DNA of 64,000 nt, taken from Colius striatus (taxonomy: Eukaryota > Chordata > Aves > Coliiformes > Coliidae). The notes under the pieces are model-generated. The model had not been told where the DNA came from and did not search any database. It saw only the letters and a program-made list of their open reading frames with translations. The position numbers and the translations under genes were made by a program. The stretch is from contig NC_084790.1 in NCBI RefSeq assembly GCF_028858725.1, positions 7,428,669 to 7,492,668 of the forward strand, given 5' to 3'. Shown piece after piece: positions 36,801-49,845 of this stretch. Position 1 is the first letter of the stretch, and the number at the start of each line of letters is the position of its first letter.

Positions 36801-39800
36801 GACAACCTCTCCCATCCTGTCCCTGTTCTTGAAAAATAAAATGAAAGAATTAGATAGGCAAGAATTAGATAGGTTTAAAAAAAAAAAACCAAAAACCCAA
36901 TCTTCCTCACAACTCAAAAGTGGCTGTTTGAGTCTCTTAGGAAGCACCTCTGGGTGTATTGATTTCACATTGTTCTTCCATATATAGTTCAGGGTTTTTT
37001 GGCTGAACATAGTGATGCCTGATAGGAATTACACAATATTGTTCAGAGGAAGAAAAAACTGCTACAAAAATAATATTGGGTTTTGCTGCACTTACAAAAA
37101 CTGCTTCAGAAGATCCAGTCTTATAAACACTGCTTCAGAATATTTTGTCTTTCAAATGGATTTTTGTTGAAATTGATGAAACATGCTGTAAATATAAATC
37201 AACATTTTACCAAAAAGTATACTACAGTTCATACAATCACAGTGCAATGAAGAGAATGTTATTTAGCTTTTCAAATGTCATGACATTTCTATTGCATTAC
37301 TTTGAACACTAAGTCCCTGTCAATGACAGATTATCTGCTTATGAGGATCAGAAGGCTCAAAGTCTTATACAGTCAATTCAGATGGAGGTGTTTCTTACCA
37401 TTCCTCTCTGATGTTTCGCTAAGCATCACTAAGTAAACATCTCACCAGCATGTTTTCCCTAAAATCTAGGATATTTAGTCTACCTATCACATGTCAAACA
37501 ACTTTTCAATTAAACTACCCTTCCAAAAGAAATTGATGGTTGATTAATCCAGACTTGTGGTGGCCACAGATCTGTCCACTCAAGACATCACCAAAGGGAG
37601 TCAGAGGCCTCCTCTGCTGTTCAACAAGAACTGACATATTCCCAGCCCCATCCTTAGGCAGTGCTAGGAAAGCTGGAGTAACCTTAATTCCTGGTGCAAA
37701 GTACAACAGAGAGGGCTACGTTATTTTTTCCTACCTCATAGTGACTTTCCAAAGCTACAATGATAGTGAACATGGAGAAGTACTTTAAAAAAGACAAAAC
37801 TTGTACATAGGTGTGTTCCAGGCACAAAATAACCTGCTATCTATCTCCTTTATTATTCTGACAACTCTTTGTTGTTTGAATATTTCATGTGAGAAACTCT
37901 TAAAAGACTGTGGATTTGGGTTTTTAAAGGATTCCTTGTGCTGTTCCAAGCCACTTGGTGTCAGCTGGTGGTCCACACATATTTGCAGATACTGGATATG
38001 GTTATTTTCCTACACATAACAAGATAGTGAGCACCGTCATGCATATTCACGAAGGAAAAATAGGTCCTGCATTAAAATGTCATTTATCATATTATTAATT
38101 CAGATGAATGCTTGAAGATGTCTAAGAAGGTTTTGTCAGCTACAACAAGAGAGGAGGCACAGAAACACTCACTAGAAATTCCTCCAGAATATTATTACTT
38201 TTATTTTCCTCCAGCTTGGCTCAACCCTGAAGTGAAGGTTGACCTGAATTCAGTTAAGAGAAATGTCATTTTGGCTTAGTCCAAACAGGCATCATCCTGC
38301 CCGCTGCCCACACCCAGGCAGGCTCTGTGGGCCAGAGATCTCCGTGGATGATGGGTTATGTAGGTCTCTGCGAGGAAGTGGCACTTGTAAACAATTCCCT
38401 GTGAATTTTAATTACAGGAGCTGTAAAGTGGTGGCAAGGATGGATGTGGGCAGCAGGATTTCTCAGCATGTGGCAGTCTGCTTTTATTAAACAAGCAAAA
38501 CCTGCACCCCTGCCCACACCTATTGTTTGTGATCTCAATTGAGTGTCATAGGACTGCTTCAGGTGGGAAAGATGTTGACAAGGGCTCCTGTTGCCAAATT
38601 GCTTTTGTAGCAGTGAATTTGCTAATATACAGAATGATCTCTTACAGTATCATGTGGTCACATTGTCTTTCTGATAAAATGTAGTCTCTTTCACAAAACA
38701 CACAGCCATCCAGTTTAGGACAAAATAATTGTTGTCAGTATTTTGTGATTATTCATTGTTTTTCCACATGACTGTGAAAGATGTGATTAATTCAGCCTTT
38801 CAACATCCCTATGAAGTAAGTGTTATATTAATTAAAACATGCATGGCCCCAGAAATATTATGGCACATCTAAAAATTTGTACTGTAACAGAACAAAATAC
38901 AGGTCAGCTTTCTGTACATTAGTGAAAACAAATGAGAAATGAATCTGCACAGCAGTTTATTAAAGTGCCCGAAGTGAAAGGCAGATAAATGCTTTTTGCA
39001 GGCTCTATTCCACATTGCCATTTTCCATTGGAAATCCATACCAATAAAAAGACACTAGAAAGAGCAAGCTAGAAAGTTCTACTGTAAACCTCAGGATAAA
39101 AGGGAAGAATATGGACTTTTGTATCCATGTCAGCTTTTTTTTTTTTTTGAAACTAATTGGTCTGTCTTTCTTGATTTAAAATTAAAAATTACACATCACA
39201 AGGAGTATGAATTTTACAAGATGTTGTTTTGTTCTTTGTGTTTAAAATCACATCAGTCTCAGAAACAGGCGGACTAATTAGCCTAGCATGAGGCTACCAG
39301 ATGAGGGTCATGATAACCTAGATGTATTTCAGTATTCCACTCCTTGTGATCAGTGGTACAGTTTTCAGGACATCTGAACATTCTGCCAAGGGATTTTTTT
39401 CAGAGGGGAAAGATACAGAGGATAGCCAGTAGTATGACCCCAATTAGTATTAACATTAACCCAAAACATCAGAGATGGAAGATACTATATCCTTAAAGCT
39501 CTTCAAAATACAGTGTACACAGTTTGCAGTAGTGTGAATTAATTTCTATTTCTTTCTAAAATTCTACTGGAGGAGTTTTCTATGTGAGTCAGTAGATAGT
39601 TAAATGCCTCAAGGTCAAATCAGCGGGCATTCATACCATGGTATAGCTCTGCACATCATTATGTAAGCAATGCACACCACTACCCTTCAAGAGCACAAAG
39701 TCTACAAAAAGGAATGCTGCAGTAGTTGCCTGTGATCCTCGCTCATGGTTATTTGTAGAAGTATTTTAAATGTGATTGTAAAATTTTAATCCATTTCTTT

Positions 39801-42800
39801 CATATACTTTAGTCTCCATTTCAGGAATGCATTATATATCCAGTGATTTCCAGGAATTTCCAGCAGCTCATTCAAGAATCCGTTAGCCATTTTTATTTAT
39901 TTGGAAATGTTCACATTAATTTCAATAAACAAAAATTAATGTTTCTATCTATAATTAACTCTTTGACCAGTAGTTTTAAATGGCTCATTGAAAAAAAAAG
40001 AAAAAAAAACCACTTGAAAAGAGCCCATAATGAAAGAGAAATCGTTAAACTTAAGTCCTAGTTTCCCACCAGTGACTGGGTTTCTCATGGCTGCTTTCAA
40101 GGATAAGAAAAATAACTACAAAAGAAAAGCACATCTGTCAAAAGTAAGAAACAAATTCATTATCTTTGGAAAAAACATCTTTAAATATCTGTGTAGTTCA
40201 GGCAAGCAGGGAAATGTGCAGGTGTTGCTTAGATAGATTTTACTTTTTTTTCATCAGAATATTCCCTAAAGTGTTCAGACACTTTAAACTTCTTAAATCT
40301 GCCACTGGTGGTTAAAATGTGGTACGACAGGCTTTAGGACTGAGTCCGACAGAATTTCTGATTTCGTTTGAAATGAAAAGGCAAAGACAACTCTGAAAAA
40401 GCAAACAATTCAAAAGAAGAGTGAATGAGAGATTAAATAGCACCCAGAAAGGAATAAACAGAAAAAGGCAGAAAGTAATTGCAGTGCTTGAAAGGATTAG
40501 TGGGAGTGAAATGATGGAAAAGGTACGTGGGCAGTCAGAGCACTTACAATGTGGATAAGAACGCATCATTGCAAGAGGAATTTGGGTATTGGAGGATGAA
40601 CGCAGCTTGCTCAGCTCCCACATTTTGGGATGCTGTTGGAAGAGTATATCATGCTAAAAGACAGAGCTATAGCTCAACACAAACATGTAGCCTTGAATGC
40701 TTGTTATACGTCACATCTGCCCACGGTGGCCCAAAGGAAGGAAAACACATGCTTACCATTCTGCTCCATGGAGACTGGTAGAAGGAACAAATCCCTTCGG
40801 GGGAGTTTATCATCCTGAAACTACCTGACCTATAAAAGCAGATAGGGCAGCACCATATCAACCTTGAAAGACCAAATTCTTCCTGTGCAAACCAGGAGGT
40901 GTGGAAAATTGTCCAAGTGAAACAGTAATTTCTTGTTTCCTGACAAAAGCATAAACAGAATCAGAACTAAGGAAGACTCTTATATGCAACAAAATTTGAT
41001 TGGTCCTCAAAGAGAAGATCCATGCTTATTTTTCTAAATACCAGTTACTTTGGCTTTTATATAATTACAAAGTCCTGCTGTAAATAGCTTGTACAATTTA
41101 CCGTCACAGGGAAAGGTGTGAGACTGATTTCTCACACAGCAGAGCCATTAGACAACAATTCTGCTCCTCAGTTCTCTTTAAAACTGGTCCTCCTTCAGCA
41201 AAAAACTTAGCACAAAGTGAGGGAAATACTTCTGAACTCTTCAGAGCTCTGGCTTTCCTGTGTGTACATATATAGGTACAAATCCACACATTCAATGGAA
41301 GTAAAATGTGAAATACTGTGCTGTTTATCATATTCAAGAGGTACTTCGTTGCTTCAAGATAAAGGTTAGGTTTTTTCCACTGGAGAATATTCCCATTACA
41401 GATGACATTGATTCCGATTACTACACCAAGCAGATCCTGCACTGATACATTTTTTGCTACATTTTTTCTCTTTCTAACCCTTTGTTTTCAGCTACTCTAC
41501 ATTTTCCAAATTTCTGCTTTTCCAACTGAAGTTCTCTGATCATAACTTTCTAGACAAAAGGGATTTCTTAAATTATTTGATCAAAATAAGAATGCTGTTC
41601 TGCAAAGTAGCAGACAGGATTGGGAGTACTTACTCTGCTGCTGAGTAACTGGCAATTTTTCCTTTATCAACCTTACAAGCAAAATGTCATTTATGTTCTG
41701 CAGAAAGTTAGTTTACCTGAATTGTATTATGAGGCTGCTGCCAGAATAAAGGGACAATTCATTTCCTTAGACTAGCCCCATTTCTTCAGGACTAGCCCCA
41801 GGACCAGGCAAATAAGTGTAATGCTCTGGCATCTCCTCATGACCTTCTAGTGAACACACTATAAACCTGATTATTGCTGATTTGCAGTTGTGCCTGGCTG
41901 CTATTCATGCAGCAGACACCTCAGCAGCATAAGAGTCCTCGTTACATCTTCTGTACTTCTGCTGAAAACAGATAATAACAAAATACAGGGAAAAATCAGA
42001 TTTGTTAGTTTTTTTAATTTATCACTCATCAGGTATACAGAGATAAAGAGAGATCCACAGACAGAGATCTAAAGAGATACCACATGGGCTCCCAAAGACA
42101 GCATAAATTCTGAAACAATTAATTTTTTAAGAAGGAAATAGTTTCATATTCATGCTGTTGTTTAAATACTTAAAATCAGTAAAGAAAATATTAGACAGAG
42201 ACACCTCTATCAGTTCCATCACTTCATAAAATATGTCAGATCACTAACACAACAGTGAGTTACTGTTACATGCTCTAGAGGTAGGCTCAGGATGCATCAG
42301 CCCAGCTCTGTGATGCTTCACAATTCAACCGATGTGAAAGGATCAGAAACTTTCAGCAACACTTGAGTACTGCTTTCTGAGTCTTTATTCCCTAGTGTAT
42401 AAAATTGCTCAGCAGATGTTAAAAGCCTTTTTCAGCTTCATTTTCAGACAATCTGTATCACATCTATTTGCAGATTTTAAAATCCTACTCTCTTAATTAC
42501 ATGTGTGACAGAACTATAGTAATTACTGCACTTACTTTAGCATAAAGACAATTACTTTGGTTTTGTCTTTCATTGGTATCTTCTTGTACAAGACAGGACA
42601 CTAGCCCTGTTTGACAACAAGCCATCTGTGACCAGTAATGACAAAGAATGTCAATCTGTAGTTCTAATGATACATGAAGGAAAACAAGGTGCTGAATATT
42701 AGTAGGTAGGCTATTCTTGATTGTGTAATTCAACACTCGGGGTTATCAATTGCATTTTTGAAAGTGTGTAGCTGCAATTAGCTGCACATTATGAAATATG

Positions 42801-44191
42801 ATCTTGTGAGAAGGTACATACCCAGGACCCAACACACAAAGTGTGTTTTCCACTTGAACTTCACAAAGGAGCGATCTGGATCATGTGTAGGCCACTTCTA
42901 TGAAAATGATCAGCTTCCTGAAAAATTTTGGTTAATGGGGAAAACCAAGAGTCCTGACTAATCTTACTTATTGGATAACAAGAATTTGGAAACAATATAT
43001 TCAGGTGACAATTTCTCACAGTTATCAGGAGGAATTAATTTATTTGTGATATGAGATTGCTACAGTTTGGAAGGACTGGTGTTAGTTTGATGCTGCTGAA
43101 AAAAAGATCACACTTCTCACAGGAGACGTTCTTTCCAATGTATGCATTGTAGAAAAGATACTAAGTGCAAAATAATTTTAACATTCAGAGGTGTTAAATA
43201 CTTACAAAACAAATTTCAGGTGAACTACATACACCTCTATTCCATATATCTCCAGCTGATAAATAGATGGCTAATTTCTCTTAAGAAATTCTCACTAGGA
43301 ATGCAAGGAATCTCGGAGAATGTTAGACTTTCATTGCCCAAACAGTAGCAATTTTGTTGCTCAACATCTTCATTGCTCAGACCTCTCAGGCTTGTACTTT
43401 TTGTGTTCAGTTCTCAATGTGGCCTGCAGTCTGGGCACTTGCATGTGCAAATAATCACATGTATAGTTGAAATGTGTGCAAATATTAGTTGGTAGACATG
43501 GAGCCTGAGCTCTTCAATGCTCAATTCAAAATATGAAGCATGATAAAATGTGTAAGTTCCATACATTTTCTTAGAAGATTCCACGTGTAAGCAGGTAATT
43601 AGATAACAAGGTACTACTGCTTGCATCTGCCATTTAAAATATCCAAATGCAAAAGAGTACCCAGAAAATATGACATGGCACTCACAGCTCGGAAAATCTG
43701 TCTGTCAATGAACATTAAAACCACCATCTGGCTTCTGTTCTATAGACGTCTTTGCAAAGCCTCAAAAATCAGTTCTGTTTGGGTTCATGCAGGATCCTGC
43801 ACACCAGATGGCACCTTTGTTGGGTTTGGCTCTCAAGTAGTTGGCCACAAATTACTGTGCCTTTTATCAGTGTTGTGTTGTGTTGTTTAACTTACCTTTG
43901 AAGTTTGTTACTCCTTCTTAATATGTAGAAGTTCCTCCCTGTCATGCACCTTGAACAAATGCATTTATGAACTTTGAAAATGTTGAATTTAGAAAATATT
44001 GTAAAAGCAGCTGAACAAATCAAACCCTTATGCATTGTATTTGCTATGAGCATCATCTTAAAGTTATTAATGAGAAAATGGAAACAGGGTCAAATTTGCA
44101 TTGGACAATATTCAGGGGAAATACCTATAATTTTTTGTCTTTTTCCCCTAAAATATGGTGAATTGTTATAAAGTATTTAGTCTAATTAGAC
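33889..44191. other. Long AT-rich intergenic spacer
   Basis: About 10 kb without a CR1 copy or recognised gene, unusual for this window. Poly-A/T runs occur near 35114, 36877 and 39137. Stretches at about 35390-35560 and 35860-36180 are of mixed complexity and could be conserved non-coding sequence, but I cannot test that. Open frames such as 36561-37010 (minus) and 36634-36987 (plus) overlap on opposite strands and have no domain. I see no tRNA or other RNA gene. Confidence 0.5.
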
Positions 44192-44241
44192 ATAAGGAAT
44201 ATAGACTTCATAAGGACTCCATATAAGGAATATGGACTTCA
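44192..44241. repeat. 19-bp near-perfect direct duplication at a CR1 5' junction
   Basis: ATAAGGAATATAGACTTCA (44192-44210) recurs as ATAAGGAATATGGACTTCA (44223-44241) with one mismatch and a 31-bp period. The second copy abuts the start of the CR1 at about 44236. Confidence 0.8.
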
Positions 44242-46352
44242 GGCAAGCTGACTTTGGCCTCTTCAAAGACCTGTTCAGAGGAATCCCATGGGACAGGATC
44301 CCAGATGGTAGAAGTACCCAAGGGAGCTGGTTGATCTTCAAGCACCACTTCATCCAAGCCAAAGACTGGTGTATCCTCACAAGCAGAAAAGCAGGAAAAG
44401 TAGGCAGGAGGCCTCCATGAATGAATGATGATCTGCCGGGATAACTCTGGGAGAAAGCAGCTATCTATGAGAGGCAGATAAAGGGACTGGTTTCTTGGAA
44501 AGAGTATACAAACATTGCCTAAGCATGCAGGGGTGAAACCAGGAAGGCTAAAGCCCTTTTAGAATTAAACCTGGACAGGAAAGTCAAGGAAACTAAGATG
44601 GGGTTTTTCAGGTACATCAGCGGGAAAAGGAAGATTAGAGAGAATGTGGGCCTGCTGCTGAACACAGAGGGTGCCCTGGTGACAGAGGATGCAGAGAAGG
44701 CTGAACTACTGAATGCCTTCTCTGCTTGGGTCTTTACAGCCCAGGCCAGCCCTCGGGAAGCCCAGTCCAGCAAGGATAGTAGGATGGTCTGTAAAATAGA
44801 GGATTTGCCCTTGGTGGATGAAGAAGAAGTTAAAGATTTATTGGGCAAGCTGCATCCTCATAAGTCAATGGGACATGAGGGAATGCATCCAAGAGTGCTG
44901 AGGGAGATGGCTGATATGGTTGCTAATATGCTCTCATTCATTTCTGAGCATTAATGGAGGTCAGGTGAGGTGCCTGAGGACTGGACAAAGGCTAATGTCA
45001 CTCAGTCTTCAAAAAGGGCAGGAAGGACAACCCAGGAAACTACAGGCTGGTCAGCCTCACCTCCATCCCTGGAAAGGTGATGGAACAACTAATCCTGAAT
45101 GTCATCACTAAACATATGAAGGAAAAGGTGGTTATTAGGGGAATCAACATGGATTCACTACAGAAGATCCTGTTTGACCAACCTGATATACTTCTATGAG
45201 TGCATAACTGGCTGGATAGATGAGGGGAGAGCAGTAGATGTCATCTACCTTGACTTCAGCATCCTCATCAGAAAGCTCAAGCAGTGTGGCTTGGATGAGT
45301 GGATGGTGAAGTGGATCGAGAGCCGGCTAAATGACAGGGCCCAGAGGGTGGTGATCAGTGGCACAGAATCGAATTGGAGGCCTGTGGCCAGTGGAGTTCC
45401 ACAGGGATCAGTTCTGGGACCAGTCTGGTTCAACATCTTCATCAATGACCTTGATGAGGGGACAGAGTGACCCTCAGCAAGTTCTCTGATGACACCAAAC
45501 TGGGAGGACTGGCTGATTCCCCAGAAGGCTGTGCTGCCATTCAGTGGCATTGAGGCAGAGAGAACCCTCATGAGGTTCACCAAGGGCAAGTTCAGAGTCC
45601 TACATATTGGGAGGAACAATCCCATGCACCAGTACAGGCTGGGGATTGACTTGCTGGAGAGCAGCTCAGCGGAGAGAGACCTGGAAGTCCTGGTTGATAA
45701 TAAACTAAACATGAGCCAGTAATGTGCCCTCGTGGCCAAAAAGGCCAATGGCATCCTGGGGGGCATTAATAAGAGTGTGGCCAGCAGGTTGAGGGAAGTT
45801 TTGCTCACCCTCAACTCTGCCTTGATGAGGCCTGATCTGGAGTACTGTGTCAAGTTCTGGGCTGCCCAGCTCAAGATGGACAGGAAATTTCTAGAGAGTC
45901 CATCAGAGGACCACCAAGATGATCAGGGGATTGAAGCATCTTTCTTATGAGGAAAGGCTGCATACTGTGGCTATATAGTCCAGAGAACTGGAGTGTGTAA
46001 GGGAATCTCAATAATATTTACAAATATCGAAATGGTGGGTGTCAGGAAGTTGGGGCATCACTTTTTTCTCTTATATCTAGTTACAGGACAAGAGGTAATG
46101 GGAAAGAAGCTGGAACAAAAAAGTTCCATTTAAACATAAGAAAAACTATTTCACTGTTGAGATGAGGGAGCCCTGGCACAGGCTGCCCTGGGAGAGAGTG
46201 GAGTTTCTTTCTCTGGTGGTTTTCAAAACTCACCTGGACATGTTCTTGTGTGGCCTGATCTAGGTGGACCTGCTTTAGCAGCAGGGGTTGGGCTAGATGA
46301 TCTCCAAAAGTCCCTTCCAACTCCTACCATTGTGTGCTTCTATGACTGTGTG
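44236..46352 (+). mobile_element. Long 5'-truncated CR1 LINE, RT region with deletion
   Basis: About 2.1 kb. It starts in the linker between endonuclease and RT (ADFGLFKDLFRGIPWD, about 44246-44295). It continues through GALVTEDAEKAELLNAF, GMHPRVLREMADMV and VDVIYLDFS, then [19 protein letters not shown] and [10 protein letters not shown]. It ends with CCCTTCCAACTCCTACCATT and a short TTCTATGACTGTG tail. The frame is broken repeatedly. It belongs to the subtype whose tail reads GGTTGGGCTAGATGATCTCC, like the copies at 51725, 61125 and 61976. Confidence 0.95.
44598..45722 (+). pseudogene. CR1 ORF2 reverse-transcriptase remnant with motif A deletion
   Basis: RT pieces lie at 44598-44954, 45174-45470 and 45489-45722 in different frames. 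At about 45257-45262 the usual motif A continuation (KAFDTVSHS-like, about nine residues) is missing, so LDFS runs directly into [12 protein letters not shown]. Motif C reads FSDD in place of FADD. Frameshifts and a stop after NDLDEGTE add to the damage. Dead copy, no host function inferred. Confidence 0.88.
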
Positions 46353-47277
46353 ATATTACCTAAAGGAAAAATCTAGCAATGTAAGCGAAACATAGAACTG
46401 GTCCAGCAGGACTTTGAAGCCTTTGCTTTCCAGGAGTCATGGTAATCACTGGGAATCACTTCCTTGTTTTTGTTATCCATTGCAGTTTCTCTTCATCAGA
46501 AACAGTGCCTGCTTTTCACATTGGCTATTTTATGTTGGCTACAGAAGCAGGCACTAGGAGCTAACTACCTATTTACACATGTACATTCTGTCAGGATAAT
46601 ATTGATCTTTAATCAGTCAAAGGAGAATGAACTCAGGATTGTATTTTTAAGATTGTCCCCTCTGCATTTACATCTACATCAGATGTTTTTCTTTGGTCTC
46701 CTGCTGTATGTTTTATAACCTCAGTGAGTACTCTGTATATAAGCTTTGTCCATCAAATTCATTCTATGAGGTTAAATATTTGTTGTTAAGGAGTGGGTAA
46801 ATATGTGGAATATGGTACTAAATAGATACAGAAACACATTTCACATTTATGACAGAAATTAGTTTTTTTGTGATCCTGTATGCGTGTGTGTGTGTGTATA
46901 TGTATATATAATCAAATAACATATATTTCCCAATACAAAACATGGTCTGTGTGTTTAAGGTGTACTTGTGTCTCTTCTCTCACACAGATGTAAGGGAGAA
47001 TTAGCAGTCAGAAGTTGCTCCATCTGCCTCCAAATCACTACACTTTCCAGAGACATTGCGGCAGGCCAGACAAAAGCAATACCAAGTTACCTGTGACTGC
47101 AGTTATTCTTCCCAGAGAACCTTTAGTGTTTCAAACATATCTTAATTTTATACTACCTTTTCCTAGAAATCCACCTCACTAATTATCCAATAACTTCTTT
47201 CTTGGCCTCTTTTAAACTTCTATTAACATCTTACCACAGATTCTTTGTGTTACTTTATAACTTTAGTAGGTCTAGTG
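46353..47277. other. Intergenic spacer with a GT microsatellite
   Basis: No genes recognised. It contains the GT/TA tract at 46883-46910. Confidence 0.5.
46883..46910. repeat. (GT)n(AT)n microsatellite
   Basis: Seven or more GT units pass into a short TATATGTATATATA tail. Confidence 0.85.
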
Positions 47278-47359
47278 GTTGATAGGGCTGGGACAAAGTC
47301 TGGATTCGATGATCTTAAAGGTCTTTTCCAGCTGACACAATTCTATGAAATGATTCTAA
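47278..47359 (+). mobile_element. Short CR1 3' end
   Basis: It shows GATTCGATGATCTTAAAGG, TCTTTTCCAGCTGACACAAT and TCTATGAAATGATTC, the CR1 tail. Only about 80 bp remain. Confidence 0.85.
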
Positions 47360-49668
47360 TCTTACTGCTCTAAGCACCTTCTTCATTGTATTCTGCCTCA
47401 TGAACACCAAATTCTCTATTTCTTATTTAATTTTTTTTTCCTTATCTTGTGTTATGGAAGACTAATGACATCTGGATCTAAGCTACGGTTTTGAATCTCA
47501 TCTGACTGAAGACGTTTAGGTCAATTTGCCTGCATGGTGTAGTAGGGTTTTTTGGAAGATCTTGTGTTAAAAAACCCACAAATCACTTCAAAAGTTTGTC
47601 TGTCATCCCCATGCTTATTCTGAAAATGTCTTTTTGGTTTCATCTGTGGAATGCTCTCAAGGGACCCACGGCCAGAGAGTGTTTGGAGGGAAAAACTGAT
47701 GCTGAATACAGTCACTTGTTTTGGTCTTTCTTGTAATGAAAACTGGGTTGTCACCAAACTTATTGGGCAACACCTTTATCAAATATGGATAAAAATCTTT
47801 AGGTGATAATGCTTCTTTTATTATTGTTTTGTGTATACTAGCTTTGATGTATTAAAAATCATTGTCACAATCAAGTTCATAAAGTTGTTTCTTTCAGAAA
47901 ACTCTAATTCTCATCTAAGTGTATAATATAGATGTGGAATTGGCTATATGTACATTGTCCTGAATGTTGCATTCACCTTTGCCACCGCTGGTAACTCCTA
48001 AACGCGGCTATATCAGATTTTTGTGAGAAATTCAAACAAATCGTTTGTAAGTGGAATATCCATGTTTATCTGCTATCTCATCTCAAGCTAAAAAAAACCC
48101 TACTGTATTAGAACAAAATACAGTTGTGGCTTACACAACAATGCATTAGGGAAATACGATGAAAACCTTCTTCATTTGCAGCCTCAGTCATTTGATGAGT
48201 TAGTAAATGTTCTCCTTTCCCAGATCAAATGCCATTCACATGGGGATGAAGAAGCAAAACTTGTAGGGAAATTTTGGAACAATAATTAACATTAAAAAGC
48301 TTATTTAAATGGCAGAAGGAAAAAGGAAAATACACAAAATGCCAACAGAATTGTCAAGGTCCACAGCAGAAAAGTAGTTAAAAAATCATACTGTGGTCAC
48401 TTTAAAGTAGCACATCTTAAAGTAATTGTGTACCAATTGCTTCTCATGAGACGAAAAAAACTGCTAACACTTAAAGTTACTAGTTATGATCTTAAAACCA
48501 GCACTGCAATTGTACTAGACACATGGGTTTCTCTAGGATGACACTAGGATATGTGTTCACATTTAGCTGCAGTTCTGTTGTTGAATGAAAAGCAGGTGCC
48601 TCATGGATGCTTATTCACAATGTTATTTCTGGTTTACCTTCTCCAAGCTACCACTACAAGAAACAGTAAGATGTAGTGAATAATTACTAGATTCTCAGGA
48701 GGTAACTGTGCTGAACGTGCTGGAGTGGGTGCAGACAACACACAAGGTGTGAACTGACCAGACAGGAGATGGAGCACCATCTTACTTTACCACCAAAGGC
48801 AAATTGAGGTTTGTCCATCTGCCCCTTTGTGCCATCTGAACTTCTGTCACAGGGCTCCCTCTCAGACTTATTCTGCAGCAGGGTTAGTTCACCTCTGAAT
48901 GTCCTGTAGCAGCTGAGGAAGCAGCTCCAATGACCTCCAAATCTGCTTCACATCTCAGCATGTTCCTGGCAAATCCCAAGGTAGATCTGGGGGACTTAGG
49001 GCTGAGAGATCATGGCAGGAAGGGGAGTAGATCTGCTCTAAAATTCTCCATTTTGACCTACAAGATGTATTCTCTGAGAAGTAAAGAAGAAGCTGAGCTC
49101 CCTTAGTACTGGAGTTCCATCAGCCTCCAACACCCTGCCCAGCACAGAAAGGTGATAACAAGGTGATAACCTGGCTGTGGAAGGCAAGGTCTCCCTGTTG
49201 TGCAGAAAATAGAGCAGAGCAGGGACCAAAAGCCTTATTCTGCACTTATGCATACTAGCAGTTATGTATGCAAGATAGGATGTGTTTGGATGAAAAAGCC
49301 CCCGGCCCCCATGCTGTATGACACATCTCAGCCATGTGCTTACAGATGTTTCTCCTGGTGAGACCAGTGCACCATAGGTAGCACCAGAGAACATTCCCCA
49401 CTGGTATGGGACACTGCCTTACTGAGGTCATGAAAGCAATGTGTCTTAAGACTAAGAGCTCTGAATCCTGACACTGCTGACACATCCACCACTTCCACAT
49501 AGTATTAGCATAGCTGAGGGTGACAGTGTTCTTGTTACCATTTGAGTATTCAGGAAAGGAATAAAGTTAGTTGCTTTCTCTAGTCTCTGGAGGTAGGAGA
49601 TAGGTTCAGGGCTATTTCTCCTGTTATCCTCCCAAATTCAGTGGCTCTGTGGTCACAGGGCATCAGTG
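47360..49668. other. Intergenic spacer, unremarkable
   Basis: AT-rich without recognised repeats or genes. The minus open frames at 49038-49394 and 49255-49500 overlap in different frames and lack domains. Confidence 0.5.
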
Positions 49669-49845
49669 AATCATAGAATCATTTTGGTTGGAAATTAGCC
49701 TTTAAAAGTCACCTAGTGGTCACTTTGCAATTGCAGCCCTCCTTTCAGTAAGCAGGGACGTTTTCAGCTATATCAGGTTACTCAGAGCCCTGTCCAACCT
49801 GATGGTTATCAAGACTCGGTAGAAAAACCTCTTTCCTTCCTGCCC
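49669..49845 (-). mobile_element. CR1 LINE 3' fragment, minus strand
   Basis: The plus strand shows AATCATAGAATCATTTTGGT, then TTGGAAATTAGCCTTTAAAAG, an AGCAGGGACGTTTTCAGCTA block and CCCTGTCCAACCTGATGG, all reverse-complement CR1 landmarks. It is old and diverged. Confidence 0.85.

Noticed and set aside
36561..37010. Opposed open frames of 149 and 117 codons
   Set aside because: Both strands are open over the same bases and contain low-complexity Lys or Phe runs from A/T tracts. No family is recognised.
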